A stretch of 64,000 nucleotides of DNA from positions 4,242,001-4,306,000 of the forward strand of contig CP085710.1 in the NCBI GenBank assembly GCA_023823795.1, written 5' to 3'. Source of the DNA: Bacillus sp. F19 (GTDB lineage: Bacteria > Bacillota > Bacilli > Bacillales > Bacillaceae). The notes beneath the pieces were generated by a model that was given only the letters and a program-made list of their open reading frames with translations, ran no database searches and was not told the origin of the DNA. The stretch's first letter is position 1. Each line of letters starts with the position of its first letter. A program made the translations under genes and the position numbers. Of this stretch, positions 7,982 through 16,137 are shown in pieces.

Positions 7982-8203
7982 TTAAAAAATGAATACTAAA
8001 CCAGTGAAGGTCATTTTAATCAATATGACCGGATCAATACTTGGACGACCTCGATCTGCGGAATAGACTTTCTCTACTAATGGATAGATGAAAGAAAAAT
8101 CGAGAGCTTGTTCAATTTTACGGACTAAGTGATCTTCCGGCACCAACTGTTCAAGTGTAATCATTTCTAGTTGATCGCGATTCATTTGATTATTTTTAGA
8201 CAA
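7982..8203 (-). pseudogene. truncated IS1182-family transposase (N-terminus only)
   Basis: Starts at TTG 8203 behind AGAGGTG with LSKNNQMNRDQLEMITLEQL, followed by VPEDHLVRKIEQALDFSF and GRPSIDPVILIKM. This is the conserved N-terminal domain of IS1182-type transposases (normally ~450-550 aa). Homology stops after ~65 residues and a short unrelated tail ends it. It lies just outside the left repeat of the pyrophosphorylase cassette. Confidence 0.8.
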
Positions 8204-8248
8204 TATCCAAATCACCTCTGTATTGTTCTATTTTCATTATATAAAAAA

Positions 8249-8311
8249 ACTGCCGACAAATCCCCCAAAAAGGGGTATGGAAACGATTCTGTATTTCAGG
8301 GGCCACTATGG
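8249..8311 (+). repeat. left inverted repeat of the cassette
   Basis: Matches the reverse complement of 9963-10029 at roughly four of five positions. It includes a CCCCCAAAAAGGGG mini-palindrome whose A5 loop is T5 in the other copy. Confidence 0.8.
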
Positions 8312-8419
8312 GGATAAATACCATTTAATCAATTTTGATAAGTGTATTTGAGAAGCTGTAAATCCTTAAAAATCAATAAATCGCTACCTTATCAATAGAG
8401 TAAACCTTATTGATAAAAA

Positions 8420-8451
8420 ATAGACTGAACGGTAAAAACCGATCAGTCTAT
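8420..8451 (-). terminator. terminator of the UDPGP gene
   Basis: ATAGACTGA pairs with TCAGTCTAT and inner CGGT with ACCG, about 68 bp beyond the gene's stop. On the minus strand a T-rich tract follows. Confidence 0.75.
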
Positions 8452-8519
8452 AAATAATTATCTTATTCAATTAAAGCGCCCGATTGTTGAAATACTGTTC
8501 TTTAAATCTTTAAAAATTC

Positions 8520-9731
8520 TTATTGACTTAATAGCATTTTTTTTGCACTTTCCAAGCTGTCTTTTCCAATTCGGTTTTTTATAGGTGCAAATTCCTTTTC
8601 TCTTAGCACTTGTAATATAGACATGCTCTCAGCATATTGAAAAATATCGAAATAAAATCTTTCGAGCTTGTATCCATTTGGTTTGTTAGTTTTAATCGTT
8701 TGACCATTTTCATTGGTTGAGGGGATAATCTTATGAGCAAAGTGATAAGGAAGATTAACATCAACAGTTTTCTCAAGGAATGAAAGACGAAAAAGATGGA
8801 TTCCAATGTTAGAATTATTAAAGTTTTTATCCTCACATTCTTCTTTACTCATTTCAGAATATTCAATAACAGCAGGTTTTCCGTTGGATAAACATAATAC
8901 TCCTACTTTTTCATCTGGTTCTCTCTTTTCAACGGATTTACTTGATACCTCAGACCCTTTTTTATCCGCGAACCCAATAAACAAGGGATCTGCAACTTGA
9001 ACGAGAGCATTATCAATATTATTGAAAAAAACCCACTGTATACCCTTCATTTTTAGTTCCTTAAGCACCCCGCTTGACTTCATTGAAGCAAATACCCCTC
9101 CGTTTCCGTTGGGTGCCATAAAGATTTTCGACTTACTCTCCAGAATAATTTTACCTTGAGGTGTCAATGAAGGAATAAGTCCTTGTTGAAAGAAAAAGAT
9201 TTGGTTTGGATTACAATTAAAATAATTATTTTTGCTGAAAAATTTCTTTGTTTCCTTATCATTTATCGGGCTAGTCATAATATACCAAGGTATTATCGTA
9301 TTTGTTTGTTCCTCTAGTTTTCGTAGTCTTTCAGCCTGCAATGCAAACAGAGACATTTGAGATGAACTGTCAATACTTATGGTACCTTTTGGTCCATCAT
9401 GACCAAGCCGAGTGCCCTGTCCTCCTGCTAATAGTACAACTGCTACTTTCTTTTCTTTCAAAAGTTTAAATCCTTGTTCCTTATACATTCTTATTTCTGA
9501 ATCGGTAAGATTTTGGACGGATTCAGATTCGATTGGGGTAATTTTATGCTTACTTTTGTTGCATGGATTAGATAATTTTTGGGATGCAATTTCTATTTCC
9601 TTGAAATCAATTTCACTTAATTGATTAAGTAATGAATCTTTCTCTACTTGATTTAACTCTTCATAAAAGGAAAGGAGATGGCCTTGTCCGTATTTATTTA
9701 TTTTTTCTTTTACCAACTGATATTTTTCCAA
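8520..9731 (-). CDS. UDPGP-family sugar nucleotidyltransferase (UDP-GlcNAc/UDP-glucose pyrophosphorylase type)
   Basis: 403-aa protein of the UDPGP type 1 family, which makes UDP-sugars from UTP and a sugar 1-phosphate. The nucleotide-binding loop is VLLAGGQGTRLGHDGPKG (~96-113), and PNGNGGVFASM and IQWVFFNNIDNALV follow as in UAP1/AGX-like enzymes. The TTG start is chosen because GAGGAG lies 9-10 nt upstream. It is AT-rich compared with the core genes to its right. No partner sugar gene is near; the inverted repeats on both sides mark it as cargo. Sugar specificity cannot be told. Confidence 0.8.
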   Translation of the reverse strand: MEKYQLVKEKINKYGQGHLLSFYEELNQVEKDSLLNQLSEIDFKEIEIASQKLSNPCNKSKHKITPIESESVQNLTDSEIRMYKEQGFKLLKEKKVAVVLLAGGQGTRLGHDGPKGTISIDSSSQMSLFALQAERLRKLEEQTNTIIPWYIMTSPINDKETKKFFSKNNYFNCNPNQIFFFQQGLIPSLTPQGKIILESKSKIFMAPNGNGGVFASMKSSGVLKELKMKGIQWVFFNNIDNALVQVADPLFIGFADKKGSEVSSKSVEKREPDEKVGVLCLSNGKPAVIEYSEMSKEECEDKNFNNSNIGIHLFRLSFLEKTVDVNLPYHFAHKIIPSTNENGQTIKTNKPNGYKLERFYFDIFQYAESMSILQVLREKEFAPIKNRIGKDSLESAKKMLLSQ

Positions 9732-9962
9732 TTTTTAACTCCTCATTCTCTTCAAAATAATTTTGACTGTTTTCTTTGAATTAACCTACTATATTAAGTA
9801 GTTCTATATTTGAAAAAGTTTTCCTTGTTATATTAACTTATGTTTATTCTGCCTAGTTTAAATTTAATATTTAGCCTACTCCTTTATTCAACAATCTGGC
9901 CCTTTAAATGGAACAATTTTATTGTCATTTAACGTCTAATTTTTCATTTTTGGCTTTGTTTT

Positions 9963-10029
9963 CCATAGTGGCCCCTCATTCTTCGAATCGTTTCCGTACC
10001 CCAAAAAGGGGGGATTTGTCGACAGTCTG
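9963..10029 (-). repeat. right inverted repeat of the cassette
   Basis: Ends TTTGTCGACAGTCTG directly against the terminator hairpin at 10030. The inner boundary is CCATAGTGG. Confidence 0.8.
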
Positions 10030-10056
10030 AAAAGTCCAGCTATATACTGGACTTTT
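10030..10056 (-). terminator. terminator hairpin of the acyltransferase gene
   Basis: AAAAGTCCAG, 7-nt loop, CTGGACTTTT: a perfect 10-bp palindrome just after the stop at 10060. Confidence 0.85.
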
Positions 10057-10059
10057 CAT

Positions 10060-11184
10060 TTATGCAGACTTCTGTACTTTATTCTCAACAAATTCTGACT
10101 GAACAGTACGCTTTGATTTTTTGATTTTCGGTACAGGTATAATAAAGCCGCTAAGCGGTATAAATTGCAGGAGCCGGATAAACAAGACTGCAATCAGCAT
10201 GACCGCTAAAAACATCAGAGGTACATTTGCTACTGTCCAATAATCTTTCGGCATATGATTCGCAAATAGATACAAGATCATCGGATGAATGAGATAAATA
10301 CCCATTGAATATTGCCCAATTAGCTTCAGTGGTTTATTAATCACTCTCCACTTCGACAGCAGAGGATAAATGCCTATTGTAGCAATACATAGGAGCGGAA
10401 TGTTGATCAAATTTGTCAGCCTCCGGTTTGATACTTGTCCAGTAACCTTGTACTCTACAACTGCTCCTGCAGAAATAATCAGAGCAAGAGCAAGCATTTG
10501 CCAAGGACGTTTTGTTGCAAAACGGACAATTTCTTCCCAAAAGTAAGCTAGTACACCGCCAAATGCAAAATAAAACACCCAGATCGGCATAAATGTTTTA
10601 CTGGCTAAAAACTCTCCAAAAGCCCCTTCTATTCCCGGGTTAAATCCAAATAATTTATAACTGATTATGAGAGCCATAAATGCAAAAACAAGCATTAGCG
10701 TCTTTGTCCGAAACAGCTTTTGTATAAAAGGGAAAATAAAATAAAACTGAACAACAATGGCAACAAAATAGAGATGATAAAAAGATTCTCCCATCAGAAT
10801 CTTCTTTAATTCTTCCCAAAGATCTCCGACGGCCTGTTTATCATAATAGTAAGTAAGAACACGGTATACCAAGCTCCAGATCAGAAAAGGTATCAATATT
10901 TTAGAAAAGCGTGATTTGAGAAAGCTTCCCATTTCAAAGCCCTTCCTCTTTACCTGGTAAAAAAGGAGAAAACCGCTGATGACAGCGAATGTCGTAGTAC
11001 CAAACCTGCCTAACTGATTAAGAAAATACGTAAACCAGTGCCATGTTTGTTCATTAGCATAATAATGTGTCGCAGTTACATGTACTCCTACTACTGCGAT
11101 GCAGGCAAATGCCCTTAAAAAATGAATCTCAAAAATGTAATTTCTGCTTTTTTCACTCGTTGCACCTGTTGACTGAGCAGACAT
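10060..11184 (-). CDS. acyltransferase 3 family membrane protein
   Basis: 374-aa multi-pass membrane protein with about ten hydrophobic segments. The N-terminal HFLRAFACIAVVGVHVTAT is the family hallmark (Arg and His in the first helix). The family O-acylates cell-surface polysaccharides; B. subtilis YfiQ and staphylococcal IcaC-like proteins have this build. The basic C-terminal tail (PKIKKSKR) is cytoplasmic. It stands alone between a terminator and a divergent flavoprotein gene. Acceptor unknown. Confidence 0.85.
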   Translation of the reverse strand: MSAQSTGATSEKSRNYIFEIHFLRAFACIAVVGVHVTATHYYANEQTWHWFTYFLNQLGRFGTTTFAVISGFLLFYQVKRKGFEMGSFLKSRFSKILIPFLIWSLVYRVLTYYYDKQAVGDLWEELKKILMGESFYHLYFVAIVVQFYFIFPFIQKLFRTKTLMLVFAFMALIISYKLFGFNPGIEGAFGEFLASKTFMPIWVFYFAFGGVLAYFWEEIVRFATKRPWQMLALALIISAGAVVEYKVTGQVSNRRLTNLINIPLLCIATIGIYPLLSKWRVINKPLKLIGQYSMGIYLIHPMILYLFANHMPKDYWTVANVPLMFLAVMLIAVLFIRLLQFIPLSGFIIPVPKIKKSKRTVQSEFVENKVQKSA

Positions 11185-11531
11185 TCATTTTTTCCCTCCC
11201 TTTATTCTAAAGTCCCATTTTAGTTTAATAGGAATCATCATACAAGTGGTGGCTTTTGTAAAAAAGCGTTCTTTAGAATGGAATCTGCAAAGGTGACATA
11301 TGATACAAGTTTTTATTTTGTAAGCGCTTTATCAACTGTGGCTGTTTGTAAGTTTTTATACCCATAAAAACTCCTTCTGAAAAAGTCGGTTGAATGGTCA
11401 TTGGTATTTGGTAAATGTTTCTTTTTTCTGAGAAATGAAGGAATTTGTTTTCATTGCTAATGAATCTGAAGAATCACATTCCAAAATTAACACATCCTAA
11501 CACTATCTTTTCAACAAAGGCGTGTTAATCA
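11185..11531. other. intergenic, divergent promoters
   Basis: No gene. TGTAAGCGCTTTAT (11319-11332) matches the CcpA cre consensus at 12 of 14 positions but lacks the final CA, so catabolite control is only possible. Confidence 0.3.
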
Positions 11532-12431
11532 ATGAAAAATACATACGAATGCATTATAATCGGCGCAGGTATTGCAGGTCTTCAGGCTGCTATACAGCTT
11601 GGGCGCTATAATCGCAGGGTACTGGTAATTGATTCAGGTTCAGGCCGTTCTTCTCTATGCAGGTGCTACCATAATATTTTAGGATGGCCTGAGGGCGTAT
11701 CCGGAAAAACGCTTCGGGAGCTTGGTAAAGTTCAGGCAGAACGGTCAGGTGTTCATTTTTTAAATGGGTATGTAACAAGTGTCAGTAAAGCTGATTCTAT
11801 CTTTCATGTGAAGACAGAAAATGGTGAGAGGCATGAGGCGATGAGAATTTTAATTGCAACCGGCTTAACTGATCGCCTGCCTCACATACCTAATTTGTAC
11901 CCTTGTCTTGGGATAAGTATTTATGTTTGCCCTGACTGTGACGGCTATGAGGTGCAGGAAAAAAAAACCTTGGTGCTCGGATCAGGGACTTCTGGAGCAA
12001 ATATGGCTCTCACTCTTACATATTGGACAAAAGATCTTACCTATATCAATCATGAAAAAGAGTATTTGCCTGAGGATATAAAAATGAAATTGCGTGAAAA
12101 AGGAATTGGCTGCGTGGATGAAGCTATTGATTCTGTGTTAGTAAATGGAACTTCTGCGTTTACAGGTGTTCAGCTCTCTGATGGAAGAAAGATATACGGT
12201 GACCGTGCATTTGCTGCGTTTGGAGGCAATACTGTTCATTCTGAATTGGCAGGAATGCTCGGAGCAGAAAGACTGGAGAACAAGCATGTGGTGGTGAATC
12301 CAAGGACTAAAGAGACAAGTGTCAAGCATGTCTGGGCTGCAGGAGATGTCGGAGTTCATTCCGAACAGGTTACGATTGCCATGGGAGACGGCTGTCAGGC
12401 CGCAATTTGGATTCACAAGAGTTTGCTTTAG
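11532..12431 (+). CDS. thioredoxin reductase-like FAD/NAD(P) oxidoreductase
   Basis: 299-aa two-domain flavoprotein. The FAD Rossmann motif is IIGAGIAGLQAA (~8-19), the redox-active pair is in CPDCDGYE (~134), the NAD(P) motif is LGSGTSGANMA, and the C-terminal FAD motif is VWAAGDVG. It has the size and order of low-molecular-weight thioredoxin reductases, but the CPDC in place of the usual CATC-type motif points to a paralog rather than TrxB itself. Single gene; partner unknown. Confidence 0.85.
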   Translation: MKNTYECIIIGAGIAGLQAAIQLGRYNRRVLVIDSGSGRSSLCRCYHNILGWPEGVSGKTLRELGKVQAERSGVHFLNGYVTSVSKADSIFHVKTENGERHEAMRILIATGLTDRLPHIPNLYPCLGISIYVCPDCDGYEVQEKKTLVLGSGTSGANMALTLTYWTKDLTYINHEKEYLPEDIKMKLREKGIGCVDEAIDSVLVNGTSAFTGVQLSDGRKIYGDRAFAAFGGNTVHSELAGMLGAERLENKHVVVNPRTKETSVKHVWAAGDVGVHSEQVTIAMGDGCQAAIWIHKSLL

Positions 12432-12536
12432 TGTGGAGAAATTTCTAAAAATGGAAGATAAATAGGGAAAATAGGGAGATATATGGCTTGTATCCATTGA
12501 TATAATACGAAAATCACTTGATAAATTGCATATTTA

Positions 12537-12558
12537 AAGCCGGCTCATCAGCCGGCTT
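12537..12558. terminator. terminator between convergent genes
   Basis: AAGCCGGCT, 4-nt loop, AGCCGGCTT with T-rich sequence to the right. It serves the flavoprotein gene and probably also fabF. Confidence 0.75.
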
Positions 12559-12562
12559 TCTT

Positions 12563-13798
12563 CTAATTATATTTTTTAAAAATCAGCGTCGCATTATGAC
12601 CGCCAAATCCAAGTGAATTGCTTAAAACAGCGTTCAGCTCCTGATTTCTTGCTTCATTCGGAACGTAATCCAAATCAAGTTCAGGATCGGCTGTCTCATA
12701 ATTAATTGTAGGCGGAATCACCTTATCTCTAATAGCCATTACAGAAAAAATAGCTTCTATTGCACCTGCTGCACCCAGCAGGTGACCTGTCATGGACTTT
12801 GTTGAGGAAATCGGGAGCTTATAGGCATGACTGCCGAAGACGGCTTTGATAGCCTGTGTTTCGTAAAGATCGTTATAATGAGTGCTTGTGCCATGAGCAT
12901 TAATATAATCAACATCTTCAGGCTTTAATTCTGCATCCTGCAGCGCCATTATCATCGAACGCTGACCGCCTTCGCCTTCTGGTGCAGGTGTTGTGATATG
13001 GAAAGCATCACCTGTTGCCCCATACCCGGCAATTTCTCCATAGATCTCCGCCCCCCTTGCCAATGCGTGCTGAAGCTCTTCAAGTATTAAAATGCCTGCC
13101 CCCTCTCCGATGACAAATCCATTTCTGTTTTTATCAAAAGGCCTTGAGGCTGTTTGAGGATCAGGATTTGTAGACAAGGCTGTCATATTTGAAAATCCGG
13201 CAACCGTCATTGGAGTAATCGCGGCTTCTGTTCCGCCGGTAATCATGACATCAGCATCTCCCCGCTGTATCACTTTAAAAGCATCGCCAATTGAATTTGC
13301 CCCGCTCGCACAGGCCGTTACTGTACAAGAGTTGATTCCTTTTGCACCAAGCTCAATAGAAACTCTCCCTGCTGCAAGGTCAGGAATCAGCATTGGAATA
13401 ATAAAGGGGCTTACCCGTCTTACACCTTTGTCCAGAAATTTAATGTGCTGCTCTTCAAACTCTCCTAAACCTCCGATGCCTGAACCAATCCAGACTCCGA
13501 CTCTCTCTGCATTGTTTTCATCAATTGTAAGTTCTGCATCTTTAACAGCCATTTTGCTTGCAGCTACAGCCAGCTGTGTAAACCTGCCCATTCTTCGTGC
13601 TTCTTTCATATCCATATACTCTTCGGGTTTAAAATCTTTTACTTCTGCAGCAACTTTCACGTTATAAATACTAGAATCAATATGAGATAAGGGTCCAATT
13701 CCGCTTATCCCTTTTATAATGCGATCAAAGCTTTCTTCCGCTGTATCTCCAACCGGAGTGACGGCTCCAAGACCTGTTACAACAACTCTTTTTTTCAA
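12563..13798 (-). CDS. fabF: 3-oxoacyl-[acyl-carrier-protein] synthase II
   Basis: Condensing enzyme of fatty acid elongation, 411 aa from the TTG at 13798 (GGGAGGGG just upstream; [18 protein letters not shown] is the standard N-terminus), which discards a 27-residue in-frame extension. Catalytic Cys lies in TACASGAN, and the two His in HGTSTHYND and [11 protein letters not shown]. There is no fabH next to it, unlike the B. subtilis fabHA-fabF pair, so this may be the only FabF or an extra one. Confidence 0.92.
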   Translation of the reverse strand: MKKRVVVTGLGAVTPVGDTAEESFDRIIKGISGIGPLSHIDSSIYNVKVAAEVKDFKPEEYMDMKEARRMGRFTQLAVAASKMAVKDAELTIDENNAERVGVWIGSGIGGLGEFEEQHIKFLDKGVRRVSPFIIPMLIPDLAAGRVSIELGAKGINSCTVTACASGANSIGDAFKVIQRGDADVMITGGTEAAITPMTVAGFSNMTALSTNPDPQTASRPFDKNRNGFVIGEGAGILILEELQHALARGAEIYGEIAGYGATGDAFHITTPAPEGEGGQRSMIMALQDAELKPEDVDYINAHGTSTHYNDLYETQAIKAVFGSHAYKLPISSTKSMTGHLLGAAGAIEAIFSVMAIRDKVIPPTINYETADPELDLDYVPNEARNQELNAVLSNSLGFGGHNATLIFKKYN

Positions 13799-14011
13799 GC
13801 TAAATCCCCTCCCTGAAAATGTTTCTGTATAAAGTATTTTACCATCAAGCTTCAGGCACTTGCCACAAATCCTATCCATTAAAGAAATAACAGCTAATCA
13901 TTGAAAAAATAGTTTAAAAGACTTAGTATTTAATTAGTAAAGGAATTTACTATTTTTACATATTTTTGAAATAATTTTATGATAAAATTTACCTAAGGAG
14001 TGAACAATTGA

Positions 14012-15442
14012 ATGGGTGTTACGCTCAGCAAAGGTCAAAAAGTTGATTTAACAAAAACCAATCCTGGTCTTCAGAATGTCATTGTAGGATTAGGATGGGA
14101 TGTGAGCCAGCATGGGTCTGCATACGATCTCGATGCTTCGGCGTTTTTGCTGGGACAATCCGGCAAAGTAAACAGTGATCTTGACTTCGTTTTTTATAAT
14201 AATCCGAACGGCGGAAATAGCTCGATTCTATACACTGGTGATAATCGCACAGGCGCAGGACATCAGGATGATGAACAAATTCAGATTCATTTAACGGCTG
14301 TTCCTCAGTCCATCCACCGCATTGCCTTTACGATAACCATTCATGATGCACAAATGAAGCAGCAAAACTTCGGACAAGTCCAAAATGCATATGTGCGAAT
14401 CTTTAATCCTCTTAATAATGAAGAGCTCATCCGATTTAATCTTGGCAGAGACTTCACTGTTGAAACAGCGATTGTGGCAGCAGAGCTTTATCGACATAAC
14501 GGCGAATGGAAATTCAATGCGATTGCAAGCGGCTTCCAGGGCGGCCTTGCAGCATTGTGCCGCAATTTCGGAGTATCTGTTGATGATGAGCCTGCACCGG
14601 CGGCAGGAATTCATTCACAAGGATTTCAGCAAAACCAGACTCAGCCTTCATACTCTCAGCCTTCACCAGTATACGGGCAGCAGAATCAGGCTTTTGGACA
14701 GCAGAGTCCGTCCTATAATCAGCAAAATCCATCATTTGGTCAACCTGCATATGGTCAAACAAACCAATCTTATTCTCAGCCTCCTGCTCAAGGATCACAT
14801 ACATACAGCGGCGAAAACATCAGCTGTATCCGCTGTCATTCAACAAATGTCCGGACTGGTGAAAAAGGATTTGGTCTTGGAAAAGCGGCTGTCGGCGGTT
14901 TAATTCTGGGTCCTGTCGGTTTATTGGGAGGATTTATCGGAAAAAAAAAGCTGAAGTTCACATGCAACAGCTGCGGAAATTCCTGGTCTCCAAATCAGAC
15001 GGATTATGCAGACTGGGCCAACCAGCAAAAAAGAAAAGCAATGGAATTGTTCCAGAAGTACAAGAGCCAGGACGTGCTTGAAGCTGTTGTTTCCGCATGC
15101 GCACTAGTAGGAATGGCAGATGGCAGATTAGATCCGGCTGAACGCCAAAAAATGATGGAATTTGTGAATCACAGTGAGGAATTGCGCGTTTTTGATACAA
15201 ATAAAGTCATTCAGCAGTTCAATCTATATGTACAGCGAATTGAAAGGGATCCTATGATCGGCCGTGCTGAAGCATTTAAAGCACTTGGCAAAGTCAGATC
15301 AAAGCCTGAAATTGCAAGACTTGTTGCACGCTACTGCATCGCAATTGGCTTTGCTGATGGTCATTTCGACCACAATGAACAAAGAGTGGTAGCTGATATC
15401 TGCAATGAACTCGGATTGAATCCGAATGAATTTCTTTCTTAA
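14012..15442 (+). CDS. TerD - zinc ribbon - TerB fusion protein
   Basis: 476 aa in four parts: an N-terminal TerD calcium-binding domain (1-~185; DLDASAFLL, DFVFYNNP, ILYTGDNRTG), a Gln/Ser/Pro/Tyr-rich linker (~195-270), a split zinc ribbon with CIRC and CNSC pairs separated by a glycine-rich hydrophobic loop (~275-325), and a helical TerB-like domain (~340-476; VSACALVGMADGRLDPAE and CIAIGFADGHFDHNE repeats). Ter proteins act in tellurite and stress resistance, often near membranes. AAGGAG precedes the ATG. It is a lone gene, not in a ter operon. Confidence 0.85.
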   Translation: MGVTLSKGQKVDLTKTNPGLQNVIVGLGWDVSQHGSAYDLDASAFLLGQSGKVNSDLDFVFYNNPNGGNSSILYTGDNRTGAGHQDDEQIQIHLTAVPQSIHRIAFTITIHDAQMKQQNFGQVQNAYVRIFNPLNNEELIRFNLGRDFTVETAIVAAELYRHNGEWKFNAIASGFQGGLAALCRNFGVSVDDEPAPAAGIHSQGFQQNQTQPSYSQPSPVYGQQNQAFGQQSPSYNQQNPSFGQPAYGQTNQSYSQPPAQGSHTYSGENISCIRCHSTNVRTGEKGFGLGKAAVGGLILGPVGLLGGFIGKKKLKFTCNSCGNSWSPNQTDYADWANQQKRKAMELFQKYKSQDVLEAVVSACALVGMADGRLDPAERQKMMEFVNHSEELRVFDTNKVIQQFNLYVQRIERDPMIGRAEAFKALGKVRSKPEIARLVARYCIAIGFADGHFDHNEQRVVADICNELGLNPNEFLS

Positions 15443-15446
15443 AAAA

Positions 15447-15551
15447 AGCGGAAGCTCCGAAAGCCAGATAAGGATCCGACGGAAAAGTCCGGTTTTGAAT
15501 TTATTGGAGGAGCCGTTCTGACCGGTGAGCTAGGCGCTAAAGCAAGACACG
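15447..15551 (+). repeat. dispersed repeat copy A (bcr-like)
   Basis: AGCGGAAG...CTCCGAAAGCCAGATAA...GATCCGACGGAAAAGT...GGCGCTAAAGCAAGAC aligns to the reverse complement of 52483-52607. It is the style of short intergenic repeat families found in many Bacillaceae genomes. Confidence 0.6.
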
Positions 15552-15592
15552 AATGAGCAAACCTATTTACTTGCTTTTCATATAAAAAAATG

Positions 15593-15622
15593 GAACCCCT
15601 GATCGATCAGAGGTTCTTTTTT
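15593..15622 (+). terminator. terminator of the TerD-TerB gene
   Basis: GAACCcCTGATCGATCAGaGGTTC palindrome followed by six T. Confidence 0.85.
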
Positions 15623-15710
15623 ACGTATAAAATAGTCTGTTACATTTTCTCACACAATTGGAGTGTTTATGATTTTTCTATAGTAGAATAAGAGAAAATC
15701 AGAAAAAAAT

Positions 15711-15929
15711 TTATCCTTCCCTGATCATATAAACCCCTCTTCTTGGTTTTACGACAGAAGGATAGCGTTCGATAACCTTTACCATAAATGCGGAGGGAGA
15801 CGATACCCGTTTGCCTGTTTGTGCTTCCAGATCATCTGCAATTTGTTTAGGAGTAGCTACTTTTCTGTTCCTTAAAAGGTGAAAAGCAGCTGCAATCAAT
15901 TCATTTGACTCTTTTTTTGTATATCTCAC
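15711..15929 (-). CDS. small winged-helix-like hypothetical protein
   Basis: 72 aa. The pattern LRNRKVATPKQIADDLEAQT followed by PSAFMVKVIERYPSVVKPRRG and a terminal VYMIREG suggests a small winged helix. It is followed by no clear partner. Function unknown; intact start and composition support a real gene. Confidence 0.65.
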   Translation of the reverse strand: MRYTKKESNELIAAAFHLLRNRKVATPKQIADDLEAQTGKRVSSPSAFMVKVIERYPSVVKPRRGVYMIREG

Positions 15930-15998
15930 AGTTCTCCATCCCTTTCTGATAAAAATCCTATTTTATTTATTTTACTTGGAAATCCCCCTTAAATCTAC

Positions 15999-16014
15999 AA
16001 CGTTTTAAAACGTT
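15999..16014. promoter_or_regulatory. 16-bp perfect palindrome upstream of amidohydrolase
   Basis: AACGTTTTAAAACGTT, followed by another AAAGCGTT, 125 bp upstream of the amidohydrolase start. Operator-like; the binding protein is unknown. Confidence 0.35.
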
Positions 16015-16137
16015 AAAGCGTTGATTCGTATTTTCACTATATTCCTATATTAACTTTTTATAACCTCATATTTTATAAAATTCTCAATCAGAAGGTTGCA
16101 TATAATGATTCATATCACTTTTAGGCGGAGGTTTTCT

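Larger units (their letters stand above)
8249..10029. mobile_element. cassette bounded by ~65-bp imperfect inverted repeats carrying a UDPGP gene
   Basis: Left repeat 8249-8311 and right repeat 9963-10029 are inverted copies. Shared blocks, outer to inner, are ACTG(C/T)CGACAAATCCCCC, GGGGTA(C/T)GGAAACGATTC and GGGGCCACTATGG. The right outer end reads CAGACTGTCGACAAA, close to the end of the MITE at 30.4 kb, and abuts the terminator hairpin of the next gene. Only one gene, a sugar nucleotidyltransferase, lies inside. It could be an IS1182-derived element with cargo, or the space between two inverted IS remnants. Confidence 0.55.

Noticed and set aside
12563-13879. FabF with a 27-residue N-terminal extension
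   Set aside because: The ribosome binding site GGGAGGGG lies inside the extension and points to the TTG at 13798, which gives the standard N-terminus.
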